A stretch of 64,000 nucleotides of DNA from Gammaproteobacteria bacterium. Lineage in GTDB: Bacteria; Pseudomonadota; Gammaproteobacteria; UBA4575. The stretch covers positions 1 through 64,000 of the forward strand of contig WTFY01000006.1 of the NCBI GenBank assembly GCA_011523795.1, read 5' to 3'. The notes under the pieces are model-generated. The model did no database searches, was not told the DNA's origin, and saw only the letters and a list, made by a program, of their open reading frames with translations. A program made the position numbers and the translations under genes. This document shows positions 32,036 to 41,081 of the stretch, piece by piece; the stretch's first letter is position 1, and each line of letters opens with the position of its first letter.

Positions 32036-32524
32036 ATGAACAGGGTTCCACTTACAGTACGTGGCGCAGAGCAGTTGCGAAAGGAACTGCACGAGTTGAA
32101 GTCCGTGAAGCGCCCGCAGGTGATCGAGGCGATCGCCACCGCGCGTGCGCATGGAGACCTCAGGGAAAATGCCGAATACCATGCGGCCCGTGAGCAGCAG
32201 TCATTCATCGAAGGCAGAATCCGGGAAATCGAGGGCAAGCTGTCGAATGCTGAAATTGTCGATGTCTCCAGGCTCGATGCGGGAGGCCGTGTGACATTCG
32301 GTGCCACCGTGGTGCTTGCAGACGGGAATACGGGTGAGGAATTTATCTATACCATCGTCGGGGAAGACGAGGCAGATATCAAACAACGCCTGGTTTCCGT
32401 ATCCTCGCCAATTGCCCGCGCGATGATCGGCAAGGAAGAGGGCGAGATCATCACGGTGGAAGCCCCGGCAGGACACAGGGAATACGAGATCGTGGAAGTC
32501 AGCTACGGAGTCGGCGAGACGTAG
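32036..32524 (+). CDS. greA: Transcription elongation factor GreA
   Basis: Stimulates transcript cleavage by backtracked RNA polymerase. The 162-residue protein has the N-terminal coiled coil with its tip motif ([18 protein letters not shown]) and the C-terminal FKBP-like domain ([24 protein letters not shown]; key part [10 protein letters not shown]). It probably forms one transcript with carAB. The genes yhbY and rlmE that usually separate greA from ftsH are absent here. Confidence 0.96.
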   Translation: MNRVPLTVRGAEQLRKELHELKSVKRPQVIEAIATARAHGDLRENAEYHAAREQQSFIEGRIREIEGKLSNAEIVDVSRLDAGGRVTFGATVVLADGNTGEEFIYTIVGEDEADIKQRLVSVSSPIARAMIGKEEGEIITVEAPAGHREYEIVEVSYGVGET

Positions 32525-32608
32525 GTTGCCTTCCGAACAGGCCAGTGTCCGGTCCTGGCGCCGTGGTTGCTCGGGTTCGGCCAGGGGTTTTGGGGGGAAA
32601 GATTAGAA

Positions 32609-32636
32609 CTTGTTTTATATCCCGGAGTCCCAATAT
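32609..32636 (+). promoter_or_regulatory. Sigma-32 promoter candidate for ftsH
   Basis: CTTGTT (32609-32614), a 14-base spacer and CCCAATAT (32629-32636) fit the heat-shock consensus. The -10 half nearly duplicates that upstream of dnaK. ftsH is heat-shock regulated in E. coli. Position is about 200 bases before the ftsH start. Confidence 0.6.
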
Positions 32637-32657
32637 TACAGACAGGGGAGCAAATGT

Positions 32658-32708
32658 ACCCCGTAGGGGTTGCCCGGGTCTCATGGCTGGGCATGAACGG
32701 TACGGGGT
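32658..32708 (+). ncRNA. Possible structured leader RNA upstream of ftsH
   Basis: ACCCCGTA (32658-32665) is the exact reverse complement of TACGGGGT (32701-32708). Inside it TGCCC (32671-32675) pairs with GGGCA (32689-32693), giving a nested two-stem fold. It lies just downstream of the sigma-32 candidate, so it would be in the 5' untranslated region. The 310-base greA-ftsH gap holds no gene. Whether it is a thermosensor, an mRNA-stability element or chance is unknown. Confidence 0.4.
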
Positions 32709-32834
32709 GGGCCTTGTAAGGTGTTCATTCATAAGGGATGATTTTTCAAGTTACGTGCATCGGGTGTATTGGCGGGAGGAAAAGCGGTATAGTTAGGGTC
32801 AAAGGGTATGCGTATCCTGAACCAGAGGTAGCTC

Positions 32835-34769
32835 TTGAACGATATGGTTAAAAATTTATTGCTTTGGGCGGTGATTGCGGTTGTGTTGATGACCGTTTTC
32901 AACAATTTCGCACCTCGACCGGAGTCGCCGGCGGAGCTTGCGTATTCCAAGTTCATCGAGCAGGTGCGTTCCAACAACGTGAGGTCGGTCCTGATCAGTC
33001 CGGACGGGCGCCACATCAAGGGGGTGTACGAGAGCGGCGAGTCCTTCGAGACCTTCAGTCCGGGTGACCCGGAACTGGTCAATGACCTGCTGGAGCATAA
33101 CGTGGAAATCGAGGCTGGTGAAGCCAAGCCTCGCTCGTTGCTGCTCGATATCCTGATCAGCTGGTTCCCCATGCTGTTGTTGATCGGCGTGTGGATATTT
33201 TTCATGCGTCAGATGCAGGGCGGCGGTGCGGGCCGTGGTGCCATGTCGTTTGGAAAAAGCAAGGCCCGCCTGATGAGCGAAGACCAGATCAAGATTACCT
33301 TCAACGACGTGGCGGGCATAGAAGAGGCCAAGGAAGAAGTGTCGGAACTGGTCGAGTTCCTGCGTGATCCTGGCAAGTTCCAGAAACTTGGCGGCAAGAT
33401 CCCGCGTGGAGTGCTGATGATCGGATCGCCCGGTACGGGCAAGACACTGCTTGCCAAGGCAATTGCCGGCGAAGCCAAGGTGCCGTTCTTTACCATTTCA
33501 GGTTCCGATTTTGTGGAGATGTTCGTGGGGGTCGGCGCATCCCGGGTACGTGACATGTTCAACCAGGCCAAGAAGCATTCGCCCTGTATCATTTTCATCG
33601 ACGAGATCGATGCGGTGGGACGCCATCGTGGTGCCGGGCTGGGCGGAGGCCATGACGAGCGCGAACAGACGCTGAACCAGTTGCTGGTTGAAATGGACGG
33701 TTTTGACGGTAACGTGGGCGTAATCGTGATCGCCGCGACCAACCGTCCCGATGTGCTGGACCCGGCCCTGCTGCGTCCCGGCCGGTTCGACCGCCAGGTC
33801 ACCGTGCCATTGCCGGATATCAGGGGACGTGAACAGATCCTGAAAGTACACATGCGCAAGGTGCCGGTCGGCAAGGACGTGCGTGCAGATTTCATCGCAC
33901 GGGGTACACCCGGGTTCTCAGGAGCCGATCTGGCCAACCTGGTCAACGAGGCCGCGTTGTTCGCGGCACGCGCCAACAAGCGTACCGTGAACATGGAAGA
34001 GTTCGAGCGTGCCAAGGACAAGGTACTGATGGGCACCGAGCGTAAGTCCATGGTGATGAGTGATGACGAGAAGAAGCTGACTGCATACCACGAGTCAGGA
34101 CATGCGATCGTGGGACGCCTGGTACCCGAGCACGATCCGGTCTACAAGGTCACGATCATTCCCAGGGGGCGTGCGCTGGGCGTAACCATGTTCCTGCCCG
34201 AAGAAGACCGCTACAGTCACAGCAAGCAGCGCCTGGAAAGCCAGATCTCCAGCCTGTTCGGAGGACGCGTTGCCGAGGAACTGATCTTTGGCCATGACGC
34301 GGTGACCACGGGTGCATCCAACGACATTGAGCGTGCCACCGAGATTGCCCGCGCGATGGTCACCAAGTGGGGGCTTTCTGAAAAAATGGGGCCGCTGTCG
34401 TACGGGGATGAGGACGGCGAGGTATTCCTGGGTCATTCCGTGACGCAGCACAAGACTGTCTCGGACGACACAGCCAATTCGATCGACCAGGAAGTGCGCA
34501 GGATCATCGACAGCAACTACGAGCGCGCGCTGACAATCATCAATGAAAATATGGACAAGCTCCATATCATGGCCAAGGCGCTGATGAAATACGAAACGCT
34601 GGATACGGAGCAGATCGATGACATCATGGCGGGAGGCGAGCCGCGCCCGCCTGAGAACTGGATGGATTCGGATGATGGTACGGACCCGGGCAAGACAGCC
34701 AAGCCCTCCGGCGAAGACGGGGCTTCCAAGGATTCGGACCCGATTGGCGGTCCTGCAAGCGAACACTGA
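32835..34769 (+). CDS. ftsH: ATP-dependent zinc metalloprotease FtsH
   Basis: Membrane-anchored AAA protease that degrades membrane proteins and regulators such as LpxC and sigma-32. The 644-residue product starts at TTG (GAGG six bases upstream); an ATG three codons later is possible, but family members often carry the MNDM.KN start. Two membrane spans flank a periplasmic loop (about 8-25 and 110-130). Walker A GSPGTGKT is at 197-204, Walker [12 protein letters not shown] follows, and the zinc motif HESGH is at 419-423. The C-terminus is rich in Asp, Pro and Gly. folP, usually next, is missing; glmM follows directly. Confidence 0.97.
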   Translation: MNDMVKNLLLWAVIAVVLMTVFNNFAPRPESPAELAYSKFIEQVRSNNVRSVLISPDGRHIKGVYESGESFETFSPGDPELVNDLLEHNVEIEAGEAKPRSLLLDILISWFPMLLLIGVWIFFMRQMQGGGAGRGAMSFGKSKARLMSEDQIKITFNDVAGIEEAKEEVSELVEFLRDPGKFQKLGGKIPRGVLMIGSPGTGKTLLAKAIAGEAKVPFFTISGSDFVEMFVGVGASRVRDMFNQAKKHSPCIIFIDEIDAVGRHRGAGLGGGHDEREQTLNQLLVEMDGFDGNVGVIVIAATNRPDVLDPALLRPGRFDRQVTVPLPDIRGREQILKVHMRKVPVGKDVRADFIARGTPGFSGADLANLVNEAALFAARANKRTVNMEEFERAKDKVLMGTERKSMVMSDDEKKLTAYHESGHAIVGRLVPEHDPVYKVTIIPRGRALGVTMFLPEEDRYSHSKQRLESQISSLFGGRVAEELIFGHDAVTTGASNDIERATEIARAMVTKWGLSEKMGPLSYGDEDGEVFLGHSVTQHKTVSDDTANSIDQEVRRIIDSNYERALTIINENMDKLHIMAKALMKYETLDTEQIDDIMAGGEPRPPENWMDSDDGTDPGKTAKPSGEDGASKDSDPIGGPASEH

Positions 34770-34892
34770 GCCGGCCGGCCAGGCAGGCCCGGGGTTCCCT
34801 GGACTGCAAGAAGGTACGTAAGCAAGGGGATCTTCGTACAGACAGGCATCACTTTGCTACTCTCGGGGTTCGGTCAACATTCTGGGGAGCGC

Positions 34893-36227
34893 ATGGGGCG
34901 AAAATATTTTGGTACGGACGGCATACGCGGTCGCGTGGGCGATGGCGTGATGACGCCCGATTTTGTACTGAAGCTGGGATGGGCCGCAGGGCGTGTCTTG
35001 TGTTCGGATGACCGGAACCTGGTCCTTATCGGCAAGGACACGCGCATTTCCGGCTACATGTTCGAGTCCGTTCTCGAAGCCGGCCTGTCTGCAGCCGGTG
35101 TCAGCAGCCGGTTGCTGGGTCCCATGCCCACCCCGGCCGTTGCATACCTCACGCGTACCCTGCGTGCCGCGGCCGGAATTGTCATCAGCGCATCCCACAA
35201 CCGGTACCATGATAACGGGGTGAAGTTTTTTTCCGCGGAAGGGAAAAAACTGCCCGATGAGGCCGAAATTGAAATCGAGGAACAGATCGGGTGCGAACTG
35301 GCCGTGGTCAGTTCGAACAGGCTGGGCAAGGTGGAGCGGGTCAATGATGCCGCGGGCCGCTATATCGAGTTCTGCAAGAGTACCGTGCCGGCAAGAACCT
35401 GGCTAAACGGCCTGAAGATCGTAGTCGACTGTGCGCACGGTGCCACCTATCACATTGCCCCCAGCGTGTTCTCGGAACTGGGCGCCGAGGTGATCTCCAC
35501 CGCATCCCAGCCAAACGGCTTTAATATCAACGAAGGGTGCGGATCCACGGACCCGGGCGTGCTTTGTTCGGCGGTGCTGGACCATCAGGCTGATCTTGGC
35601 ATAGCGATAGACGGTGACGGTGACCGGGTAATCATGGCGGATGCCACCGGGGCGACGGTCGATGGGGATGAGTTGCTGTTCCTGATCGCGCAGGCACGAA
35701 AGTCTGAAAATACCCTGCAGGGAGGGGTGGTGGGCACCCAGATGAGCAACCTGGGCCTGGAGCACGCCCTGAGGGATGCGGGCATCGGGTTCAAGCGTGC
35801 AGCAGTGGGGGACCGCCACGTGGTGGAGATGCTGCATGCACATTCCTGGATACTCGGCGGGGAGCCGACGGGACATATCATCTGCCTGGACCGCATGACG
35901 ACCTGTGATGCGATCGTCTCTGCCTTGCAGGTTTTGCAAATACTGGTCACGACCGGACGCAGCCTCCACGAAGCCAAGTCGGGAATGTACAAATACCCGC
36001 AAACCCTGATCAATATTCCCGTGAATTCCAGGGTGGACATCGAAAGTGTGCCCGAGATCCAGCAGGTAATCCGGCATGCAGAATCGGACCTTGGTGACTC
36101 GGGCAGGGTGTTGCTGCGGCCTTCCGGCACGGAACCCCTGGTCAGGGTAATGGTGGAGGGGGCAGATGCCCTGAAAGTGGAGCAGCTGGCCCAGCAGATT
36201 GCAGAACGCGTCTCGACCTGCTGCTAG
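34893..36227 (+). CDS. glmM: Phosphoglucosamine mutase
   Basis: Interconverts glucosamine-6-phosphate and glucosamine-1-phosphate for UDP-GlcNAc synthesis. The start at 34893 ([13 protein letters not shown]) gives 444 residues, the usual length; an upstream in-frame ATG at 34854 adds non-conserved residues. The phosphoserine loop [12 protein letters not shown] carries S101, the metal loop is DGDGDRV, and the sugar loop GEPTGH is present. Distal to ftsH as in E. coli, but without folP between. Confidence 0.96.
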   Translation: MGRKYFGTDGIRGRVGDGVMTPDFVLKLGWAAGRVLCSDDRNLVLIGKDTRISGYMFESVLEAGLSAAGVSSRLLGPMPTPAVAYLTRTLRAAAGIVISASHNRYHDNGVKFFSAEGKKLPDEAEIEIEEQIGCELAVVSSNRLGKVERVNDAAGRYIEFCKSTVPARTWLNGLKIVVDCAHGATYHIAPSVFSELGAEVISTASQPNGFNINEGCGSTDPGVLCSAVLDHQADLGIAIDGDGDRVIMADATGATVDGDELLFLIAQARKSENTLQGGVVGTQMSNLGLEHALRDAGIGFKRAAVGDRHVVEMLHAHSWILGGEPTGHIICLDRMTTCDAIVSALQVLQILVTTGRSLHEAKSGMYKYPQTLINIPVNSRVDIESVPEIQQVIRHAESDLGDSGRVLLRPSGTEPLVRVMVEGADALKVEQLAQQIAERVSTCC

Positions 36228-36334
36228 CCGGTACCTGGCAGCCAAAAGGAATACGATGACCTGTTTCCCGGGTTTGCTTAATTAGCCGGTGATAGGTAAG
36301 CTGCGCTCTTTTGATTTTGAGCGGATCGGATTTC

Positions 36335-37087
36335 ATGCGTAAGCCTCTAGTGGCCGGAAACTGGAAATTGAACGGTTCCACGGAGATGGTTTCTGCATTG
36401 CTGTCCGGCATCTCGCAACGGCTTTCCACCTCCAGGAATGCAGAGGTTGCCGTATGCCCGCCTTTCATTTACCTGGAGCAGGCCAGGCAGCAACTGGAAG
36501 GTGGGGAAATCGCCCTGGGGGCCCAGGATTGCTCGGACCAGCAGGCGGGGGCCTACACGGGAGAAGTTTCAGCCGAAATGATCCGGGAGTTCGGTTGCAG
36601 GTATATAATTGTCGGGCACTCGGAGCGTCGGCACATCTATATGGAAAGTGACGCCATGGTCGCGACAAAATTTGACCGGGTCAGGGAAAGCCGCATGATG
36701 CCCATATTGTGCGTGGGAGAAACCCTGGAGGAACGTGAGGAAGGCAGGACACAAGCCGTGATTTCCAGGCAGCTTGATGCGGTGCTGGATCGTTCCGGAA
36801 CGGCAGGGTTCAGGGACGCGGTGATCGCGTACGAACCGGTCTGGGCAATTGGTACAGGAAAGACCGCAACGCCTGACCAGGCCCAGCAGGTACACGCTTT
36901 CATTCGCGGCAAACTGGCAGGGCTGGATGAAGAAATTGCAGCCCGTATACGAATTCTTTATGGTGGCAGCGTGAAGCCGGAGAATGCCCGGTCACTGCTG
37001 CAGGAAAACGACATCGACGGGGGCCTGATTGGTGGTGCAGCGCTCAAGGCTGAAGACTTCGCGGCCATCGTCGCGGCAGGAGGATGA
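36335..37087 (+). CDS. tpiA: Triosephosphate isomerase
   Basis: Glycolytic interconversion of dihydroxyacetone phosphate and glyceraldehyde-3-phosphate. The start at 36335 (MRKPLVAGNWKLNG) gives 250 residues. Catalytic residues are the Lys of GNWKLNG, H95 in VGHSERR and E167 in AYEPVWAIGTGK; the phosphate loop is YGGSVKPEN. tpiA-secG order is conserved in many gammaproteobacteria. Confidence 0.97.
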   Translation: MRKPLVAGNWKLNGSTEMVSALLSGISQRLSTSRNAEVAVCPPFIYLEQARQQLEGGEIALGAQDCSDQQAGAYTGEVSAEMIREFGCRYIIVGHSERRHIYMESDAMVATKFDRVRESRMMPILCVGETLEEREEGRTQAVISRQLDAVLDRSGTAGFRDAVIAYEPVWAIGTGKTATPDQAQQVHAFIRGKLAGLDEEIAARIRILYGGSVKPENARSLLQENDIDGGLIGGAALKAEDFAAIVAAGG

Positions 37088-37120
37088 TTCCCTGATGACT
37101 GGTGGATACAGGTAACTGTC

Positions 37121-37591
37121 ATGTGGCTATACAGCATACTGGTGGCCATTGACGTCCTGCTTGCCGGCGCAATCATCGGGCTTGTTCTGATGCAGCAAGG
37201 CAAGGGTGCCGATGTGGGAGCGGCATTCGGCAGTGGTGCTTCCGGTACGGTCTTCGGGGCCAGGGGTTCGGCTTCGTTCCTGTCCCGGGCTACCGCGGTA
37301 CTGGCTGTCCTGTTTTTTGCCAACAGCCTCTTGCTTGCGTACCTTGCAAGCAACCGGCCTGTCACGGAAAGTGTCATCAGCCAGGATGTGGTCATCGAGG
37401 ACATGATCGATGTGCCTTCGGCCTCTGCAAGGGACGAGGACCTGTCCGAACCGTTATTGCCCGGCGAGGAAGCCGACCTGCCCGTATCGTCATTGCCCGG
37501 CGAGGAATCTGACTTGCCGGAACTGCCGGACACATATGATTCCGGTACAGTGGACTCTGACTTGCCTGAAACGGACTTTCCGGGCAACTAG
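37121..37591 (+). CDS. secG: Protein-export membrane protein SecG with an acidic tail
   Basis: Small subunit of the SecYEG translocon. The 156 residues contain two membrane spans (about 2-23 and 52-75) around the conserved cytoplasmic loop LMQQGKGADVGAAFGSGASG. The C-terminal ~70 residues form a strongly acidic extension with two LPGEE repeats; E. coli SecG has only 110 residues. The gene ends the conserved block; in E. coli tRNA-Leu(GAG) follows, while here 5.7 kb of accessory DNA intervenes. Confidence 0.93.
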   Translation: MWLYSILVAIDVLLAGAIIGLVLMQQGKGADVGAAFGSGASGTVFGARGSASFLSRATAVLAVLFFANSLLLAYLASNRPVTESVISQDVVIEDMIDVPSASARDEDLSEPLLPGEEADLPVSSLPGEESDLPELPDTYDSGTVDSDLPETDFPGN

Positions 37592-37608
37592 AGCAAAATC
37601 TCTAGTTG
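37585..37608 (+). terminator. Perfect 9-bp hairpin spanning the secG stop codon
   Basis: CAACTAGAG (37585-37593) pairs with CTCTAGTTG (37600-37608) around a 6-base loop. The secG TAG is inside the stem. No U-tract follows, so it may be a processing or weak termination signal. It marks the end of the conserved block. Confidence 0.4.
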
Positions 37609-37692
37609 ATGGCTCCGATGGCGGGTATCGATGTCATCAGGCCACGCCCTTGGTACCCGTTCTTCCCGTATCATGAACCTAGGTGAGTGTGG

Positions 37693-39402
37693 ATGAGCAA
37701 GTCCAGGTCATATGCCTGGTATGAGAAGCATGCCAGGGAGACCGCAGCTCTCTACGAGTCAGTGAGCGCGCAGGATATGCTGGGCTGGCTTCAGAATTTC
37801 ATGCCCGCCGTGGGTGCCCGTATCCTGGATGTTGGGGCAGGGAGTGGCAGGGATGCGGCTTGGTTGGCCAGGCGGGGATACCAGGTAGTGGCTGTCGAAC
37901 CCTCTCCTGCAATGCGAGTAGAAGCCGGGAAACGCCATGAAGGGCTGAACATACAATGGGAGGCAGAACAGCTTCCGGATCTGCCCAGGGCATCGGGCAG
38001 GGGCCCCTACGACCTGATCCTGCTGAGTGCGGTTTGGATGCACGTGGCCCAGGCAAAACGAAAGAGAGCGTTCAGGAAGCTTGTCAATCTGCTCGGGCCG
38101 GGCGGGACCCTTGCAATCACCCTGCGCCAGGGCCCGGAAATTCCCGAACGCGGTATCCATGAGGTAACTTCGGCAGAACTGGAAAACCTGGCGCATGATC
38201 ACGGGGCGCTCGTGGTGCATTGCGACGAAAACGTGGATCTGCTGGGAAGGGAGGATGTTTGCTGGACACGAATCGCGATACAGTTTCCGGATGATGGCGC
38301 CGGGACTTTACCGCTCCTGCGCCATATCATTCTCAAGCAAAACAAAAGCGCTACCCACAAGCTGGCTCTCTTGCGAACGCTATGCCGGATCGCGGAAGGC
38401 TCCGCAGGCATCGGGCGAATTAACGAGGACGGCACAGTAAGCATCCCGATGGGCTTGGTGGCCCTGACTTGGCTTCGCCTGTTCATGCCCTTGCTGGCGA
38501 GGCATTACCCGCAGCATCCGACGAATGTTGGAACCAGGGGTCTTGGGTTCGTAAAGCAGGCCTTCCTGAAGCTGCAGGGGCTTTCACACCTCGACCTGAG
38601 GATGGGTATGCGGTTTCAGGGAGCACAGGGCGCTGCATTGCATCAGGCGTTGAAGGATGCGGCGGCTAACATCAGGGCGATGCCGGTAAAATACATGACT
38701 TATCCCAATGGGGGCCCGATCCTGGAAGTAATGAAGACGGGCAGGCAGTATCGGCCGGGTACGATTCTGCTGAGCGAGGAGTACCTGTCTGGATTTGGTG
38801 AGATGCGGATTCCGCTGGACCTGTGGCAAACCCTGAGAAAGCACACGATATGGGTAGAGCCCGTAGTCGTGTCTGAGTGGGGTGAGATGATTCGAGAATA
38901 TGCGAAGGGCCAGGAGAGGGAACTGGAGGAATCCCAGATCAGGCAAGCCATGGTATGGGCGGAACCGGACCGTGATGTATCCGTCCCCAAGCGGCAGGCG
39001 ATGAAACTGCTGGATAAAAGGCAGTTGTTTTGCGTGTGGACCGGACAGCACCTGGGCAAAGCGTCTCTTCTGGATGTGGATCACTGCCTGCCATGGTCGG
39101 TGTGGTCCTGTGGAGACCTTTGGAACCTGATGCCGGCTCAACGCTCGGTGAACCAGAACAAGAAAAGAGACCTTTTGCCGAGTGATACCGTGATGGACAA
39201 TGCCGAGGAGAGAATTCTGGACTGGTGGGACAGGGCGTACTACCGAACGCCCTGGTTGCAGGAGCAGTTTCTCCTGGAGGCTTGTTCAAGCCTGCCGGGC
39301 ATACGGCCGGATGATAGTGCACCGGAGTCGGTATTCGAATCTGTCTGCCTGCAGCGTGCCAAGCTCAGACGGGATCAGCAAGCGCCTGAATGGGATGGGT
39401 GA
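37693..39402 (+). CDS. Methyltransferase-HNH endonuclease fusion protein
   Basis: A 569-residue protein with two recognisable modules. Residues ~1-200 are a class I SAM methyltransferase: motif I ILDVGAGSGRDAAWL with D46, then YDLILLSAVWMHV and LGPGGTLAITLRQG. It lacks the NPPY or PCQ motifs of DNA methyltransferases, so it looks like the small-molecule/protein type. Residues ~215-380 are helical and resemble the region preceding HNH domains in bacterial proteins (VSIPMGLVALTWLRLF). Residues ~445-490 are an HNH nuclease: FCVWTGQ, LDVDHCLPW with H464, LWNLMPAQRSVNQNKK. Start is the ATG at 37693; a GTG two codons earlier is possible. Probably a stand-alone nuclease effector of defence type; target unknown. 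Confidence 0.75.
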   Translation: MSKSRSYAWYEKHARETAALYESVSAQDMLGWLQNFMPAVGARILDVGAGSGRDAAWLARRGYQVVAVEPSPAMRVEAGKRHEGLNIQWEAEQLPDLPRASGRGPYDLILLSAVWMHVAQAKRKRAFRKLVNLLGPGGTLAITLRQGPEIPERGIHEVTSAELENLAHDHGALVVHCDENVDLLGREDVCWTRIAIQFPDDGAGTLPLLRHIILKQNKSATHKLALLRTLCRIAEGSAGIGRINEDGTVSIPMGLVALTWLRLFMPLLARHYPQHPTNVGTRGLGFVKQAFLKLQGLSHLDLRMGMRFQGAQGAALHQALKDAAANIRAMPVKYMTYPNGGPILEVMKTGRQYRPGTILLSEEYLSGFGEMRIPLDLWQTLRKHTIWVEPVVVSEWGEMIREYAKGQERELEESQIRQAMVWAEPDRDVSVPKRQAMKLLDKRQLFCVWTGQHLGKASLLDVDHCLPWSVWSCGDLWNLMPAQRSVNQNKKRDLLPSDTVMDNAEERILDWWDRAYYRTPWLQEQFLLEACSSLPGIRPDDSAPESVFESVCLQRAKLRRDQQAPEWDG

Positions 39403-39429
39403 AACGGCTTAAGTCGCTAGGCTCCTTTC

Positions 39430-39531
39430 CTAACCGACCACGAATGCCATGATGATGGCATACAACACGATCACTACACCAACAACCAGTGCAATCATGT
39501 CGTATCTCTTATAGTCATTGTCTTCAGGCAT
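39430..39531 (-). CDS. 33-residue single-span membrane peptide
   Basis: Very short ORF: MPEDNDYKRYDM, then a hydrophobic helix (IALVVGVVIVLYAIIMAFVVG) reaching the stop (only key part given: IALVVGVVIVLYAI). An excellent ribosome-binding site, AAGGAG, lies eight bases upstream of the ATG. An acidic/charged cytoplasmic start followed by one span is typical of small regulatory subunits of transporters. It is downstream of and codirectional with mgtE, so it may modulate that channel; this is inference. Confidence 0.65.
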   Translation of the reverse strand: MPEDNDYKRYDMIALVVGVVIVLYAIIMAFVVG

Positions 39532-39757
39532 GACTTGTACTCCTTGATCAAACAGTAATAACCATGGATAGAAACTTTCGATGCGAGTAATAATCCCATG
39601 AACGGTATGGCTTGTCCATACGGGGATTCCAGAAACAGCCGGCTGCCTGATGCTGGACCGCCCGTCTCCACAGGTATTCGGTGAGCGGATTTCTCCTGAT
39701 ATTTTACACCATTGACCGCTTCCTTCCTGCGTATGTCGAAGTCAAAAGTCTGCCAGT

Positions 39758-41080
39758 TCAGGGTACCAGCATGCCAGACAGCAGGCTCGCGATTCCCAGG
39801 AAAAAGAAAAATCCGCTGATATCCGTCACGGTTGTCAGGATGATTGAGGATGCGGCGGCAGGATCCTGTCCGAGTTTCTCCAGCGTGATCGGAACAAGTG
39901 CCCCGGCCAGTCCTGCCATGACCATGGCAAGCACCATCGAAGTCGCGATGACAATGACGAGACCAATCTGTCCGCTCCACAGGTATACACCAACTGCGCA
40001 AGGTACGGCTACTGACAAGCCGTTCAATATCCCTACACTGGCCTCCTTGCCTGTCACTTTCAGCCACCCGGCAACCCTGATTTCACGCAGTGCAAGACTG
40101 CGCATGGTCACGGCAAGAGCCTGTGCACCGGCATTACCTGACTGACCGGCAACAACCGGCAACAATACGGCCAGGGCAGTAAACTGTGCGATCGTGTTTT
40201 CAAACAGGCCTACCACGGCGGCTGCCATGAATGCTGTGATCAGGTTGACCTGTAACCAGGGCATTCTCTTTTTGAATGCAAACCCGATACTTGATGTTGC
40301 ACGTTCATCCTTGCTCGCACCCACCATCGTCTGGATATCCAAGGATGCCGACTCCTTTACAGCCTCGATGAGTTCAGAATGACGAATTACACCAAGCAGG
40401 ACTCCCTCGCGATCAATGACAGGCATTTCTTCCAGCTTGTAGCGGTCCAGCCGGTCGACGACTTCTTCTACCGGGTCCATCGGAAACACGGCAGTTGCTG
40501 CATTGTGCGAGAGGCTTGCAAGTGTCGTGTCCGGTTCTGCAAGAATGAGATCCTTGATTTCTATGACGGAGACCAGCTTGTTGTCCTCGTCTGTAACGTT
40601 AAGTTCGGCCACGTCCAGGTTTCGTGCCCTTCGCCTGAGCACCTCGACTGCTTCTGATACGGTCTGTCCGCTTCGCATGGCCACGATGCGTGTATCCATG
40701 ATGTGGCCTGCCGTGTCGGGCGGATAGCTGAGAAGGCGCCTGAGTTCGGAGGCGCTTGCAGTGTCAAGGTTTGTGAGAACTTCTTCGCGGTCCTCTTCTC
40801 TCATGCGGCTTAGCGTTACTGCAAATCCCTGGATATTTACCTGTCGTGCAAGTTGCGCACGGTGATCGGCCGGGAAGTGAAGCAGGATCTCGCAAGCTGC
40901 ATTCGGTTCCAGTGCCTCCCAGGCTGCATTGCGACTTGGGAGCGGCAATTCTGTCAGCAGGCAGGCTGCGTCTTCGGCCTCGAACTGCTCGAGCATTACC
41001 GCGGCTTCTTCCGGGTGGCTTTCAAAGAATTGCCTGACCAGGGCATCTACTGCTGGTGAGGCCTGCTCCTGTGTCTGCAT
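39758..41080 (-). CDS. mgtE: MgtE-type magnesium channel
   Basis: Mg2+-gated Mg2+ channel in the inner membrane. The 440 residues follow the family layout: MgtE_N superhelical domain (~1-130), two CBS domains (~135-255, including DTAGHIMDTRIVAM), and a C-terminal domain with about five spans. The latter begins KKRMPWLQVNLITAF and contains the pore segment PVVAGQSGNAGAQALA. One base separates its start from the stop of the upstream CBS gene, so they are cotranscribed. Confidence 0.93.
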   Translation of the reverse strand: MQTQEQASPAVDALVRQFFESHPEEAAVMLEQFEAEDAACLLTELPLPSRNAAWEALEPNAACEILLHFPADHRAQLARQVNIQGFAVTLSRMREEDREEVLTNLDTASASELRRLLSYPPDTAGHIMDTRIVAMRSGQTVSEAVEVLRRRARNLDVAELNVTDEDNKLVSVIEIKDLILAEPDTTLASLSHNAATAVFPMDPVEEVVDRLDRYKLEEMPVIDREGVLLGVIRHSELIEAVKESASLDIQTMVGASKDERATSSIGFAFKKRMPWLQVNLITAFMAAAVVGLFENTIAQFTALAVLLPVVAGQSGNAGAQALAVTMRSLALREIRVAGWLKVTGKEASVGILNGLSVAVPCAVGVYLWSGQIGLVIVIATSMVLAMVMAGLAGALVPITLEKLGQDPAAASSIILTTVTDISGFFFFLGIASLLSGMLVP

Positions 41081-41081
41081 G

